40,527 bases of DNA from positions 1-40,527 of IMG/VR virus record IMGVR_UViG_3300045007_000065; one strand, 5' to 3'. Under the pieces are notes generated by a model. It did not search any database. It was given only the letters and a program-made list of their open reading frames with translations, and had not been told where the DNA came from. Position numbers and translations under genes: made by a program. This document shows, piece after piece, positions 20,949 through 29,818 of the stretch. Origin of the DNA: a virus. Position 1 is the first letter of the stretch; each line of letters begins with the position of its first letter.

Positions 20949-22037
20949 ATGTCTAGGACTACTATTACTACTTCTGATGCTCTTCGTAAGGAGAGTTGGG
21001 AAGAGACTTTATTTAGGGATACCATTAAGGCGTCATATTTTGCTTCTCGTCTTGGTGGTGATGCGCTCACAAAACTCAATGCTGGTGAAGATTTTGAATC
21101 AAGCCCGAATGATGTGCTTTACATCAAGACGAGTCTTGGTTCCAAGGGCAAGACCAAGACCAGGGATGGTGACAAGGTTACATTTGGTCTTATTCCAAGG
21201 CTTGATCCTGCTACCTATGCTGGTGTTACTTCTGGTCAGACCCTTAAGGGAAAAGAAGTAGCATTGACTACCTATAATCAGACCCTAGAACTTGAGCGGT
21301 ATCGTCAGGCTGTTTCTGCTGGTGCTCCTATGGATTGGGCAAGAGCGTCATTCGATATGCCAGCAGAGTCAAGAACTGCGCTTCTTAATTGGGGTGCTGA
21401 AAAAATTGATTCCCTGTGTTTTACTGCACTTGATGCTTCACCTACAAAACTGATTTATTCAACATCAGGGACTATAACAGGCACCACTACTGAAGCAACA
21501 GCGAAGGCAGCTATTACTGCTTCTGATAAGCTTACTCCTTCAATGGTGTCAGCACTTAGAGTATGGGCTAAGACCGGAGGCGGAAGGGGGCAGATTCCCA
21601 TCAGGCCGGTAAAGATTAACGGGCGAGATTACTATGTTCTTATCGTCTACCCCGATGTTCTGTATGATTGGAAGACTAATTCAACTGTTCAGCAGTCGTA
21701 TAGGGAAGCAATGCAGCGTGGGAGTGATAATCCTTTGTTCACAACTGCATCTTACGTATGGGATGATGTGATTATCCATGAATCTGAATGGATTACAACG
21801 GGTACTGATGGGGGTGGTGCATCTGTCCCTTATGCGAAGTGTCAATTACTTGGCGCTCAGGCTCTTCAGGCGGCATTCGGTGAAAGACCTTCTATCGTAG
21901 AAGATTCTGAAGATTATGAGGAAGATTGGTTCTATGCCTGGAGAATGACCTTCAAGGTTCAGAAGGCTAAATTCAACTCTAAGGATTATGGGGCGCTCTG
22001 TCTGTACGTTGCTAGAAGCAATATGAGCGGTCTGTAA
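20949..22037 (+). CDS. Major capsid protein (N4 gp56-like family)
   Basis: 362 residues. The N-terminal layout, with WEETLFRDTIKASYF and LIPRLDPATYAGVTSGQTLKG after GDKVTFG, and the QTLELERYRQAV segment match the N4-gp56 (DUF4043) major capsid family, an HK97-fold shell protein. The conserved GDKVTF and RPVKINGRDYYVL strands are clear. No internal cleavage site is evident. The gene follows the scaffold gene after a three-base gap. Confidence 0.88.
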   Translation: MSRTTITTSDALRKESWEETLFRDTIKASYFASRLGGDALTKLNAGEDFESSPNDVLYIKTSLGSKGKTKTRDGDKVTFGLIPRLDPATYAGVTSGQTLKGKEVALTTYNQTLELERYRQAVSAGAPMDWARASFDMPAESRTALLNWGAEKIDSLCFTALDASPTKLIYSTSGTITGTTTEATAKAAITASDKLTPSMVSALRVWAKTGGGRGQIPIRPVKINGRDYYVLIVYPDVLYDWKTNSTVQQSYREAMQRGSDNPLFTTASYVWDDVIIHESEWITTGTDGGGASVPYAKCQLLGAQALQAAFGERPSIVEDSEDYEEDWFYAWRMTFKVQKAKFNSKDYGALCLYVARSNMSGL

Positions 22038-22048
22038 GGGGGTGTTAA

Positions 22049-22462
22049 ATGGCATACGCACATGATTGGTCAAAAGATGTAGGAAACTATAATGTAGGTA
22101 AGAAGATTCTCGACGAGGTTGTTACTCTTACGAGATATATTAACACTACGGTATCAGGTTATGATGTCGGGAATAATGAGTACATCAAGGTGATGGCTGT
22201 ACCAGCCAATTTTGCTGTTCTAGAAGCATATCTTATTACTGCGACAGCAGAAGGAACTGATGCTCTTGATGTAACAGACGATGATTCCGCAACGACAACC
22301 TTTGTCACTAACCATCCCCAGTCTGCTGGAACGGTTACGGCAACAAATGCCAGAAAACTTTATACGTCAGCAGGGTTTATAGTTATTCATGGTGATGCTG
22401 CTCATACAACCGGAGCTTTCTGGGTGGTTATTAGAGGAATTATCCTCAACACAAGTATGTAA
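22049..22462 (+). CDS. Capsid-associated protein, copy 1 of a tandem pair
   Basis: 137 residues, beta-rich. It is a paralogue of the next gene: both begin MAYA, then share YNVGKKILDE/YNVGRKILDE, VPANFAV/VPANFSV, the DDD-x-TTTFV region, a KLYTSAGFI/KVYSSAGFI strand and an ILN end, and both are 137 residues long. Position right after the capsid gene suggests head decoration or a head fibre. Function inferred from location only. Confidence 0.7.
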   Translation: MAYAHDWSKDVGNYNVGKKILDEVVTLTRYINTTVSGYDVGNNEYIKVMAVPANFAVLEAYLITATAEGTDALDVTDDDSATTTFVTNHPQSAGTVTATNARKLYTSAGFIVIHGDAAHTTGAFWVVIRGIILNTSM

Positions 22463-22474
22463 GGAGGTAATCCA

Positions 22475-22888
22475 ATGGCATATGCAGCGGATTACACTAA
22501 GGATTCAGGTGCCTATAATGTAGGTAGAAAGATACTTGACGAGGAGATAACTCTTGTCAGGTATGTCGATACCTCGACAAGGAACCTGGCGAGTGGATCT
22601 TTTTACAAGTTGTTTGCTGTTCCTGCGAACTTCTCTGTAAATGAGGTCTACGTTGTAACGGGAACAGGGGAAGGTGCTACGGCAACCATTGACATAACTG
22701 ATGACGATGTTGTTACGACTACATTTGTCAACGATACAAGTGTTCAGACTGCCGGGGTAATTGGCAAGGGAACGGCGCGGAAGGTATATTCCAGTGCTGG
22801 TTTTATATGCGTACTTGCCAATCATACTCTTGATGCTGCTGGATTTTGGGTAATTGTTCTAGGCCAGATTCTAAATGACAAGATGTAA
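22475..22888 (+). CDS. Capsid-associated protein, copy 2 of a tandem pair
   Basis: 137 residues, the diverged duplicate of the gene before it. Conserved blocks are the N-terminal YNVGRKILDE, the VPANFSVNE strand and the C-terminal SAGFICVL; loops differ, so the two may have separate roles or form a hetero-oligomer. AAGGAGGTAATCC precedes the ATG. No homologous family known to me by name. Confidence 0.7.
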   Translation: MAYAADYTKDSGAYNVGRKILDEEITLVRYVDTSTRNLASGSFYKLFAVPANFSVNEVYVVTGTGEGATATIDITDDDVVTTTFVNDTSVQTAGVIGKGTARKVYSSAGFICVLANHTLDAAGFWVIVLGQILNDKM

Positions 22889-22902
22889 AAGGAGATAGCT
22901 AA

Positions 22903-23076
22903 ATGATTCAGGACTTAGTGATGTTGAAACAGACATTACTATGCATCGATCGTCAACCCGGAATACAAAAGGTTGTATGCTATATCTCCAGGAAAGAAAC
23001 TTTGGGAAAGGGGATGGGTACATATATTAATGGTGCCCATCCCCATATTCCCGACAAATCGGATTTTTATGAATGA
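22903..23076 (+). CDS. Small hypothetical protein (57 aa)
   Basis: MIQDLVMLKQTLLCIDRQPG begins a 57-residue frame with AAAAGGAGATAG before the ATG. The C-terminal half is Gly/His/Pro-rich (YINGAHPHIPDKSD). It sits between the decoration-like genes and the acyltransferase. Function unknown. Confidence 0.55.
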   Translation: MIQDLVMLKQTLLCIDRQPGIQKVVCYISRKETLGKGMGTYINGAHPHIPDKSDFYE

Positions 23077-23112
23077 ATATGCCCATTATTAGGTAAGAAA
23101 AGGAGATCGTCG

Positions 23113-23748
23113 GTGCCGAAGGGAAGGCCAAGAAAAGACAACATTAGAAGGAATGAAAGAGATGGCTCCGATTTGTGTCTCGCTAATAAAGGAGTATGTA
23201 ACTGGAATTACGCAGGAGATAGTAAGAAAATGATAGATGAGTCTGTCAAAATAGGTAGCAATACAAGGATAGAGCCTACAGCTATAATACAGAAAAACTG
23301 CGTAATTGGAGATAACTGTTCCATCGGGCATTATGTGATAATGAGTCCAGATACAAAAATAGGAAATAATACTACGATCGGGCATCAAACAGTGTTTGAG
23401 GGCGAATGTAGCGTTGGTAATTATTGCCTGATTCATTCTCAGTGCCACATTACAAAGGGTGCTGTGATTGAGGATAATGTTATTATTGCTCCTATGTTTG
23501 TTGGTAGCAATGATAATATGATGCTCCAACATAGGAAGAACCTCCAGGAGATTAAGCCAAATGGTTATCATATATGCAAGGGTGTAAAAATAGGTGCGAA
23601 CGTATCTGTTCTTCCCGGTGTTTTCATCGGAGAAAATTCTATTGTTGGGGTAGGGTCTGTAGTAACTCGTGACATACCTGAATACTCGATAGTGCACGGT
23701 TCTCCTGCCAGAGTCAGGGGGATCGTGGAGGAAGAGGAAATCATTTAA
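23113..23748 (+). CDS. Hexapeptide-repeat (left-handed beta-helix) acyltransferase
   Basis: 211 residues from GTG with AAAAGGAGATCG upstream. From about residue 45 the sequence is a run of hexapeptide repeats (IGSNTRIEPTAIIQ, IGDNCSIGHYVI, IGNNTTIGHQTV), then a loop (about 138-155), then a closing repeat set KIGANVSVLPGVFIGENS. It ends with the SPARVRG cap typical of WbpD/serine-acetyltransferase-like sugar N- or O-acetyltransferases. It probably uses an acyl-CoA donor. The basic N-terminus (PKGRPRKDNIRR) is AT-hook-like. Placement amid head genes is odd: it may be a moron changing host surface sugars, or may modify a virion component. Confidence 0.85.
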   Translation: MPKGRPRKDNIRRNERDGSDLCLANKGVCNWNYAGDSKKMIDESVKIGSNTRIEPTAIIQKNCVIGDNCSIGHYVIMSPDTKIGNNTTIGHQTVFEGECSVGNYCLIHSQCHITKGAVIEDNVIIAPMFVGSNDNMMLQHRKNLQEIKPNGYHICKGVKIGANVSVLPGVFIGENSIVGVGSVVTRDIPEYSIVHGSPARVRGIVEEEEII

Positions 23749-24578
23749 TGGCTACGAGCGGATCAACTGATTGGACCAGGACTAGAAATCAGATCATATC
23801 GCGAGCTTTAAGAATAGTAGGAATACTTTCCGCTGAAGATAGTCCAACGTCTAATCAACTTGAAAACGCCAATGAAGCTCTTAATTCAATGGTTAAAGCA
23901 TGGCAAAACGATGCGATATTCTTATGGACTAGGGATTGGGAAACAAAAACGTTCAGCGTATCTAGTGAGGTGACTGGCACTGATGGTAAAATATATGAAT
24001 GCATCAGGAGCCATACTTCCGCTACTGCAAACAAACCAATAACCGGAGCTGACTATTCTACTTATTGGTATAACAGGGGATCAACTGGTGGTACATGGGC
24101 AGATGCAACGTCTTATTCAGCTATAGGTGATTTTAATGTTGGATCTGATACCCTTGATATAGAGAAGGCATTTATTAGAGACAATAATAGTGACACGAAT
24201 GTTGAAATCGTAGCACTGGATAGATATCTTGATGTATATCAGAAATTTAATACCGGGAAGCCGTATATGCTGACTATCGATAAACAGCTTACCCCGAAAG
24301 TTTATTTATATCATCCACCTGATTCAACAAGTTATGTTCTGCATTATTTGAGGTCTAGGAAATTAGAAGACTTTGATTCTGCTGCAAATAACCCAGATTT
24401 TCCAGAAAGGTGGATAAATGCCTTGGTATGGGGTTTAGCTGATGAACTATCTGACGAGGTAGGACTCGCTCTACTTGAAAGAGCAAGGATATCAAATAGA
24501 TCCGATAAGTGGTATTTTATGGCTAAAAAAAATAACAAGGAGACAACTGACGGAGATTTCATAAAAGGAGCTTTTTAG
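23748..24578 (+). CDS. P22 gp4-like tail accessory/connector protein
   Basis: 276 residues, TAATG-coupled. The N-terminal 60 residues (TRTRNQIISRALRIVGILSA, then NEALNSMVKAWQ) follow the gp4 helical core that docks under the portal. Residues about 75-125 are an insertion with YECIRSHTSATANKPITG and a Trp/Tyr-rich strand, resembling a small carbohydrate-binding module. A C-terminal helical segment (PERWINALVWGLADELSDEV) closes the fold. P22 gp4 has muramidase activity; whether this one does is unknown. Confidence 0.85.
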   Translation: MATSGSTDWTRTRNQIISRALRIVGILSAEDSPTSNQLENANEALNSMVKAWQNDAIFLWTRDWETKTFSVSSEVTGTDGKIYECIRSHTSATANKPITGADYSTYWYNRGSTGGTWADATSYSAIGDFNVGSDTLDIEKAFIRDNNSDTNVEIVALDRYLDVYQKFNTGKPYMLTIDKQLTPKVYLYHPPDSTSYVLHYLRSRKLEDFDSAANNPDFPERWINALVWGLADELSDEVGLALLERARISNRSDKWYFMAKKNNKETTDGDFIKGAF

Positions 24579-26008
24579 TGGTGAAAATTCAATCATTTTT
24601 AGGATATCCATATGCCAATGTTGATGAGGTTGGATTGTCTGATGTATCACCTGAAATGTATAATGGATATTTAGATGATATGAAATATCGCCATAATAGG
24701 CCAGGTCTTGATGGATTTATTGATCTAAATATAAGCAAGCCAATATCAGGATTATATTGGTGGGAAACTGGGAAATGTGCAATAGCAGTATGTAATGGAA
24801 GGGTTTGGAGAATTAATGACTCAATTGGAACCAATATAGAATTAACCGGGACAACTCTTGAAACTACAGGTACAAGGGTCAGTTTCACAGAGTATGGTTT
24901 ATCAGGTAAATATTGTGTAATGGCAAATGGAGGTAGAATTGTATATACAGATGGTGCCACATTAACTAAACTTACAGCAACCAATTCCCCAACAAATGCT
25001 ACACATATTGCATCTATAGATCAATACTTATTAGCTAATAGTATTCCAAGCCCATATTTTTACTGGTCTAATATAAATGATATTACAACTTGGAATGCAT
25101 TATCTTTTGCTAGTAGTGAGGTTAATCCTGATAATATTGTTGCTATTAGCTCGGAATATGGTGAAATTTTCCTTGTGGGGAGCAAAACCATAGAATCTTG
25201 GTATAACGATGGTGTTAATCCATTTTCCAGACTGTCAGGTACTACGTCTGCAAGGGGTATATCTGCCCCGTACTCTTGGCAGTTTGCAGATAATACTTGG
25301 ATTGGATTGGATAACTATCATCATATTATCATGCTAAGTGGAAGATCACCGGTAATAGTATCAACACCATTCGATAAGCTACTACATGAAATGGAATATG
25401 TTGCTGATGCAATAGCAGATGTCATAAGTATATCAGGAAGATATATATATGTCATATCCTTTCCGTCTGAAGATTTGACACTTGCATTTGATGTTGCAAC
25501 TAAATCTTTCGTAGGGAAGTGGTCTTGGTGGAATCAATTAAATGTTACTCATGAGCGATGGCTTGGGAATTGTTATTGTTATGCCAAGGATTGGAACATT
25601 CATTTGGTTGGCGATAGAAGAACCGGTAAAATATATAAATTATCAACGGATTACTATACTGATAATGGTGACACTATAAGGCATTCCTACAGAACGGGCC
25701 ATGTTGACCATGGAACGAGAAATAGAAAGAGATCAAAGGGTATAACTTTCAAATTTAAGAGGGGTAGCGGTATCACTGGAAATGAAACAACTGCTCCAGA
25801 AGTAATGTTGAGGTGGAGAGACAATAACGGATCTGAATGGAGTAATGAGAGAAAAATATCCTTGGGAGCGATAGGGAATACTGAATTATATGCAGAGATA
25901 AAACAATTAGGAACCTATAGATCTAGGCAATATGAGATGGTCTTAACCGATGATGCTCCGGTTGTATTAGTTGATGTTGATGAGGATGTGGAGGAATTAA
26001 TGCGATGA
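24578..26008 (+). CDS. P22 gp10-like packaged-DNA stabilisation protein
   Basis: 476 residues, GTG start with AAAGGAG upstream. The repetitive beta-strand pattern with Gly-rich turns (GLYWWETGKCAIAVCNGRVW, then IVYTDGATLTKLTA) is the propeller-like layout of P22 gp10. The match includes 'NPDNIVAISSEYGEIFLVGS' and SGRYIYVISFPSEDLT. It closes the portal channel and joins it to the tail needle and tailspikes. Confidence 0.88.
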   Translation: MVKIQSFLGYPYANVDEVGLSDVSPEMYNGYLDDMKYRHNRPGLDGFIDLNISKPISGLYWWETGKCAIAVCNGRVWRINDSIGTNIELTGTTLETTGTRVSFTEYGLSGKYCVMANGGRIVYTDGATLTKLTATNSPTNATHIASIDQYLLANSIPSPYFYWSNINDITTWNALSFASSEVNPDNIVAISSEYGEIFLVGSKTIESWYNDGVNPFSRLSGTTSARGISAPYSWQFADNTWIGLDNYHHIIMLSGRSPVIVSTPFDKLLHEMEYVADAIADVISISGRYIYVISFPSEDLTLAFDVATKSFVGKWSWWNQLNVTHERWLGNCYCYAKDWNIHLVGDRRTGKIYKLSTDYYTDNGDTIRHSYRTGHVDHGTRNRKRSKGITFKFKRGSGITGNETTAPEVMLRWRDNNGSEWSNERKISLGAIGNTELYAEIKQLGTYRSRQYEMVLTDDAPVVLVDVDEDVEELMR

Positions 26009-26277
26009 GTGTTCTTCAGCCTCCTCCAAAGACTAATGATTTTAGAGAAATTTATAGATGGATGAATGATATTTATAGGTCGTTAGCCGGAACAGAACTA
26101 ACATTATCTGATGTTGATGCTATTATATCAATGGTTTTATCTACTTCCTCGATGACAGAACCGTTGTTGGAATCTAGAATTAATGACGCAATTAAAAAAA
26201 TATCAATAATGGATAAATCTAATGATAGTGCGGTGGAGTTAGATAATAATAAAAGATTTATTATGGAGTTAATATGA
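26005..26277 (+). CDS. Small tail-assembly protein, unknown
   Basis: 90 residues. MSVLQPPPKTNDFREIYRWM is a start I have seen among P22-like tail operons, but no function is known to me. Helical overall. The ATG overlaps the gp10-like stop, and the stop overlaps the next ATG. It could take the place of the tail needle, but it lacks that protein's long coiled coil. Confidence 0.55.
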   Translation: MSVLQPPPKTNDFREIYRWMNDIYRSLAGTELTLSDVDAIISMVLSTSSMTEPLLESRINDAIKKISIMDKSNDSAVELDNNKRFIMELI

Positions 26278-26624
26278 TAAGAGAAACTATATTAATGACA
26301 GTTGGGACAGGAGATAGGCTGACAGGTTCAACTGCAACATATTATACTGTTGCTGCAAGTGAATCTGTTGTACTTAAATCTATAACTCTTTGCAATACTG
26401 ATACAACATCCATAGGCGTAACAATTTATCTTGTTAAGAGCGGGTCTAGTGCTTCTGATGATAATATCATTTACAAGAGTACCGGACTTGTTCTTGCTGC
26501 TGGAGAAACAAAGACTCTCTCTAGGAATGATGTGTTAGAGGCTGGTGATACTATACAGGCTAGTGCTGGAACAACTGAAAAAGTTGCTATTAGAATGAGC
26601 GGATACAGGATCATAGGAGTTTAA
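26274..26624 (+). CDS. Small beta-sandwich virion protein
   Basis: 116 residues, strand-rich, with LKSITLCNTDTTSIGVTIYL and a GETKTLSRNDVLEAGD turn, like small phage head/tail decoration proteins that form a jelly-roll. Coupled to both neighbours. Role inferred from position between tail connector and ejection genes. Confidence 0.6.
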   Translation: MIRETILMTVGTGDRLTGSTATYYTVAASESVVLKSITLCNTDTTSIGVTIYLVKSGSSASDDNIIYKSTGLVLAAGETKTLSRNDVLEAGDTIQASAGTTEKVAIRMSGYRIIGV

Positions 26625-27755
26625 ATGAGCGATAGAATGATGCTCAATGGAGATTCGTCGAGCTTTGGGAACGGTATCCAATGGCTCGATACGGATGGAA
26701 ATGTAAAAGCATTTAAAAATGCAGATGATAAACCGCGCATTTCTTGTACCCCTTATACTTACGATATAGCCAAGGGAGTTATATCTGGTCATTCTAATTG
26801 GACTAAAATAGGATTCAATGGTGCTCTAGTTGCCTCTACAGAGGCAGATATATGGTCTGCCACTGGAAATTATGCATTCCCTCCTTCTGCAATGCAGATG
26901 GAAGTTGTAAGCACTGACAATACTCAAGATCTAGCTACAGTCATCAAGGGCGATGCAACAGGAAACACATATCAGTCTACGGGTGGATCAACAACAACTC
27001 TCATTGATACTTCCCATGGAGCGACATATTTTACGGATGCTACATCTGTTGCTGCTGGTGATATAGTTATTCTCGATCCTCATGGTACAACTCCAGAATG
27101 GGGATATGTTACAAGCGTATCCGCGCAAACGATTACATGCTCTGGAGGGTTCTCGTCTGGTGGAACAGGCGCATCAAGATATTATGCTGTTATTGATTAT
27201 TCTGCTAATACCGGAGCAAAGGTTGTAAAAGTAGAATATCTTGATGGTTCATTTATTTCCAAATCTGAGATTTGCCTATTGAATGGGACAACTCCTATCG
27301 ACACGGTAAATACAGATATGTATAGAATTAATTCATTCAGAGTAATTGGTGCTGGTTCTAATAATAAGCCAGTTGGTAATCTTGCAATCAGGGAGACAGA
27401 TGGTGCTCCAAACTATTCGTATATAACAGCAGGTTTCACTAGGGCAAGGAATGTTCAATATACCGTACCATCAGGCAAGACACTATATATTCATACTATC
27501 CATTGGGCTTATGGATATTCTACAAATCAAACCCATTATTGCAGAATATATACACGAGCAAACTTGGAACCATCTACTAATTTCAGGACAGGTTCAATAT
27601 TTTATCCATTTTCTGAATCAATAGAAGCAAACACTTCAGGGACTATAAATTTAATAAATCCAACTAGATTACCATATGGTATAGATCTTAAGGTATCAGC
27701 GGTAGCAACATATGCAGGATCAGTTATGGTGTCTTTAAAGGGATGGATCGAGTAG
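26625..27755 (+). CDS. Virion structural protein, beta-rich
   Basis: 376 residues, almost wholly beta-strand, with Ser/Thr/Gly-rich turns and a C-terminal domain (NVQYTVPSGKTLYIHTIHW on). The C-terminal part resembles small adhesin-like domains of tail proteins. It starts one base after the preceding stop. No specific family recognised. Confidence 0.6.
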   Translation: MSDRMMLNGDSSSFGNGIQWLDTDGNVKAFKNADDKPRISCTPYTYDIAKGVISGHSNWTKIGFNGALVASTEADIWSATGNYAFPPSAMQMEVVSTDNTQDLATVIKGDATGNTYQSTGGSTTTLIDTSHGATYFTDATSVAAGDIVILDPHGTTPEWGYVTSVSAQTITCSGGFSSGGTGASRYYAVIDYSANTGAKVVKVEYLDGSFISKSEICLLNGTTPIDTVNTDMYRINSFRVIGAGSNNKPVGNLAIRETDGAPNYSYITAGFTRARNVQYTVPSGKTLYIHTIHWAYGYSTNQTHYCRIYTRANLEPSTNFRTGSIFYPFSESIEANTSGTINLINPTRLPYGIDLKVSAVATYAGSVMVSLKGWIE

Positions 27756-27767
27756 AGAGGTTATTGT

Positions 27768-28511
27768 ATGGGTCTTAAAAAATTTCTTAATCGTGTTGGT
27801 AGTGTTGGTAGAGGGCTTTTGGGGGTTGGAACATTAGGCCTTTCTGAGTCTTTGTATTATCAACCTAGAAAAGCCGCAAAGGATCAAGAGGAATCTATAG
27901 AGGCCGCTCAAGCTCAGCAGGCTACACAATATGATCAGTCACAAAGAGAGCTAGAGCCATTCAAGCAAAGCGCATATAGGATTTTACCATTACAGGAAGA
28001 CCAGTACAAGAGATCATTTGAAGACCTTAATAAGATGCGTGAATACGCATATAATCCTGAGTCTTCCCCATGGTTTAAATTGCAGATGGATGAAGTTATC
28101 AATAACTTAAATAAGCAACTTGCAGCAAGGGGATTATATAATTCTGGTGCTGGATTGGAACTTATACGTAAAGGTACTGAGGATATAGCAGCAAGGGAAG
28201 CAGCAAACAAATATACGAATCTTGCAAGTGTTATTAATGCAGGACAAGGATTATCTCCAATGGGTTATAATACAAGTGCAATAGCTCAAGGACTAAATTT
28301 AGGATCTAATTATGGAGATAATATGGCTAACCTTATGTTGGCTGGCGGTCAGAATAGGGCAGGTCTTCATGCCAATTATGCAAATGCTATAAAGGATCTA
28401 TGGGGCTTAGGAGCTAAGGTTGCTGGTATGGGGGGTGGCCTATTTTCAGGGATAGGTGATTTAGGTTCTAGTATACTACAGGCACCTGGAATGAATATAG
28501 GTGAAGGGTAA
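27768..28511 (+). CDS. Ejection (internal virion) protein, gp7-like
   Basis: 247 residues. Gly-rich hydrophobic N-terminus (SVGRGLLGVGTLGLSESLYY), Gln/Ala-rich helical centre (EAAQAQQATQYDQSQRELEP), and QLAARGLYNSGAGLEL, which recurs in podovirus internal proteins. A Gly/Leu-rich C-terminus could insert in membrane. Together with the next two genes it forms a three-gene ejection set like P22 gp7, gp20 and gp16. Confidence 0.7.
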   Translation: MGLKKFLNRVGSVGRGLLGVGTLGLSESLYYQPRKAAKDQEESIEAAQAQQATQYDQSQRELEPFKQSAYRILPLQEDQYKRSFEDLNKMREYAYNPESSPWFKLQMDEVINNLNKQLAARGLYNSGAGLELIRKGTEDIAAREAANKYTNLASVINAGQGLSPMGYNTSAIAQGLNLGSNYGDNMANLMLAGGQNRAGLHANYANAIKDLWGLGAKVAGMGGGLFSGIGDLGSSILQAPGMNIGEG

Positions 28512-28515
28512 TATT

Positions 28516-29817
28516 ATGCCACTACAAATACCAAATATGATGAATGTATATGGTATGCTTGGTGACTCTACAAGCAAACTTGCAGAAGCTCCCTATCAGG
28601 CACTAAAGGATGCCTATACGATAAAGCAGAATGAACAGCAGATGCAGTTTAATAAAGAAAAGATGGAGCAGGATATAAAGCAGAAGCGGATAGAGTCTAA
28701 GTTGGATTTTTTTGAATCCATGATTAAAGGAGTCAAGACCAAGAAGGATCTTAAACAGGAAGAACTTGATGGAATTGTTACTAGTATGCAATCTGATCCT
28801 GATTTAGTAGGTATATTACCTGAGAATTTTAAACTCTATCCCGGAAAAGATGATAAAAAATACGGATCATATATTAAGCGCTACAAGAAGGGTGAGTTTC
28901 CCGGTAATCCTGATTTAGAGGGGCCAACGGAGATAGATGTAAACGAAAATGGTGATGTTATTGGTTATAGACAGATAGAAGAAGGTGTCAAGATAGGAAC
29001 GATTAGAGACTTTCCTGTTGGTAGAACAACAGTACCAAAGGAATATATGGGTAAAGGTGTATGGAAAGATAGGTCCGAGTTAGGTGTTGGATCTAAGGAT
29101 AATCCAATAATTATTAATCAGTATAGTGAGGACGAGGTTCTATCTTCAGTAGAAGGAATAATTAAAGCAGGAATATATGATCCAACAACGTACTCAACTA
29201 GAAATAATTTCAGGGCAAGAATTGACAACGCTTTGAAGAGTAGGCTTACAGAACTTGGGCAAAGTGATAAATATGGACAGTTAGTACAATCGGGTAAGTT
29301 CTATAAGGATACAGTCAACGCTAGGGCAATTCCTATGTTACAGACAGCTATTGCTCAGGCAGATGAAGTTGAGCAGGCATTGCTTCAATTCAAGGGTGGA
29401 TCAAAGGTTAAAAGCAAATCGGCAGAAATTGCCTTAAATGCAAAAAATGAATCTCTTAGGAACCCCGGAGACGAGGGTAATATCTGGGATAAGGCCAAAT
29501 CTACTTTTGATAACTATATACTTGAGCAAAAATTAGATCCTGCTCAGGTGGCTTATGAAATGGCTGTTTTTTATTATATTAGGGAATCAAATAGGGCTTT
29601 AACTGGTTCATCTGTTACTGCACAGTCATCTTATGATCAGGAGTCAAGATATTTTGCAAGAGAATTATCTATACCACAGATAAAAGCCATTTTACAAAAA
29701 AGTAAAAATACTCTTAATAATGCTATGAAGGCTAGAACACAATATAAAAACCCATTAGGCAGAGATGAATCATCCCAGAAGGCAGATGCTATCTTGAAAA
29801 AGCATGGGATAAAATAA
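28516..29817 (+). CDS. Ejection (internal virion) protein, gp20-like
   Basis: 433 residues from MPLQIPNMMNVYGML. The ATG at 28516 is favoured over GTG at 28501 because GGTGAAGGGT lies just upstream. N-terminal Met/Gln-rich coiled helix (NEQQMQFNKEKMEQDIKQKR), Lys/Asp-rich centre and helical C-terminal half. The order between gp7-like and gp16-like genes supports the role. Direct sequence match is weak. Confidence 0.65.
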   Translation: MPLQIPNMMNVYGMLGDSTSKLAEAPYQALKDAYTIKQNEQQMQFNKEKMEQDIKQKRIESKLDFFESMIKGVKTKKDLKQEELDGIVTSMQSDPDLVGILPENFKLYPGKDDKKYGSYIKRYKKGEFPGNPDLEGPTEIDVNENGDVIGYRQIEEGVKIGTIRDFPVGRTTVPKEYMGKGVWKDRSELGVGSKDNPIIINQYSEDEVLSSVEGIIKAGIYDPTTYSTRNNFRARIDNALKSRLTELGQSDKYGQLVQSGKFYKDTVNARAIPMLQTAIAQADEVEQALLQFKGGSKVKSKSAEIALNAKNESLRNPGDEGNIWDKAKSTFDNYILEQKLDPAQVAYEMAVFYYIRESNRALTGSSVTAQSSYDQESRYFARELSIPQIKAILQKSKNTLNNAMKARTQYKNPLGRDESSQKADAILKKHGIK

Positions 29818-29818
29818 T

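Noticed and set aside
23089-23697. 202-codon leftward frame opposite the acyltransferase
   Set aside because: Rich in Tyr, Ile and His as expected for the antisense of hexapeptide repeats; no ribosome site and opposite to a whole operon.
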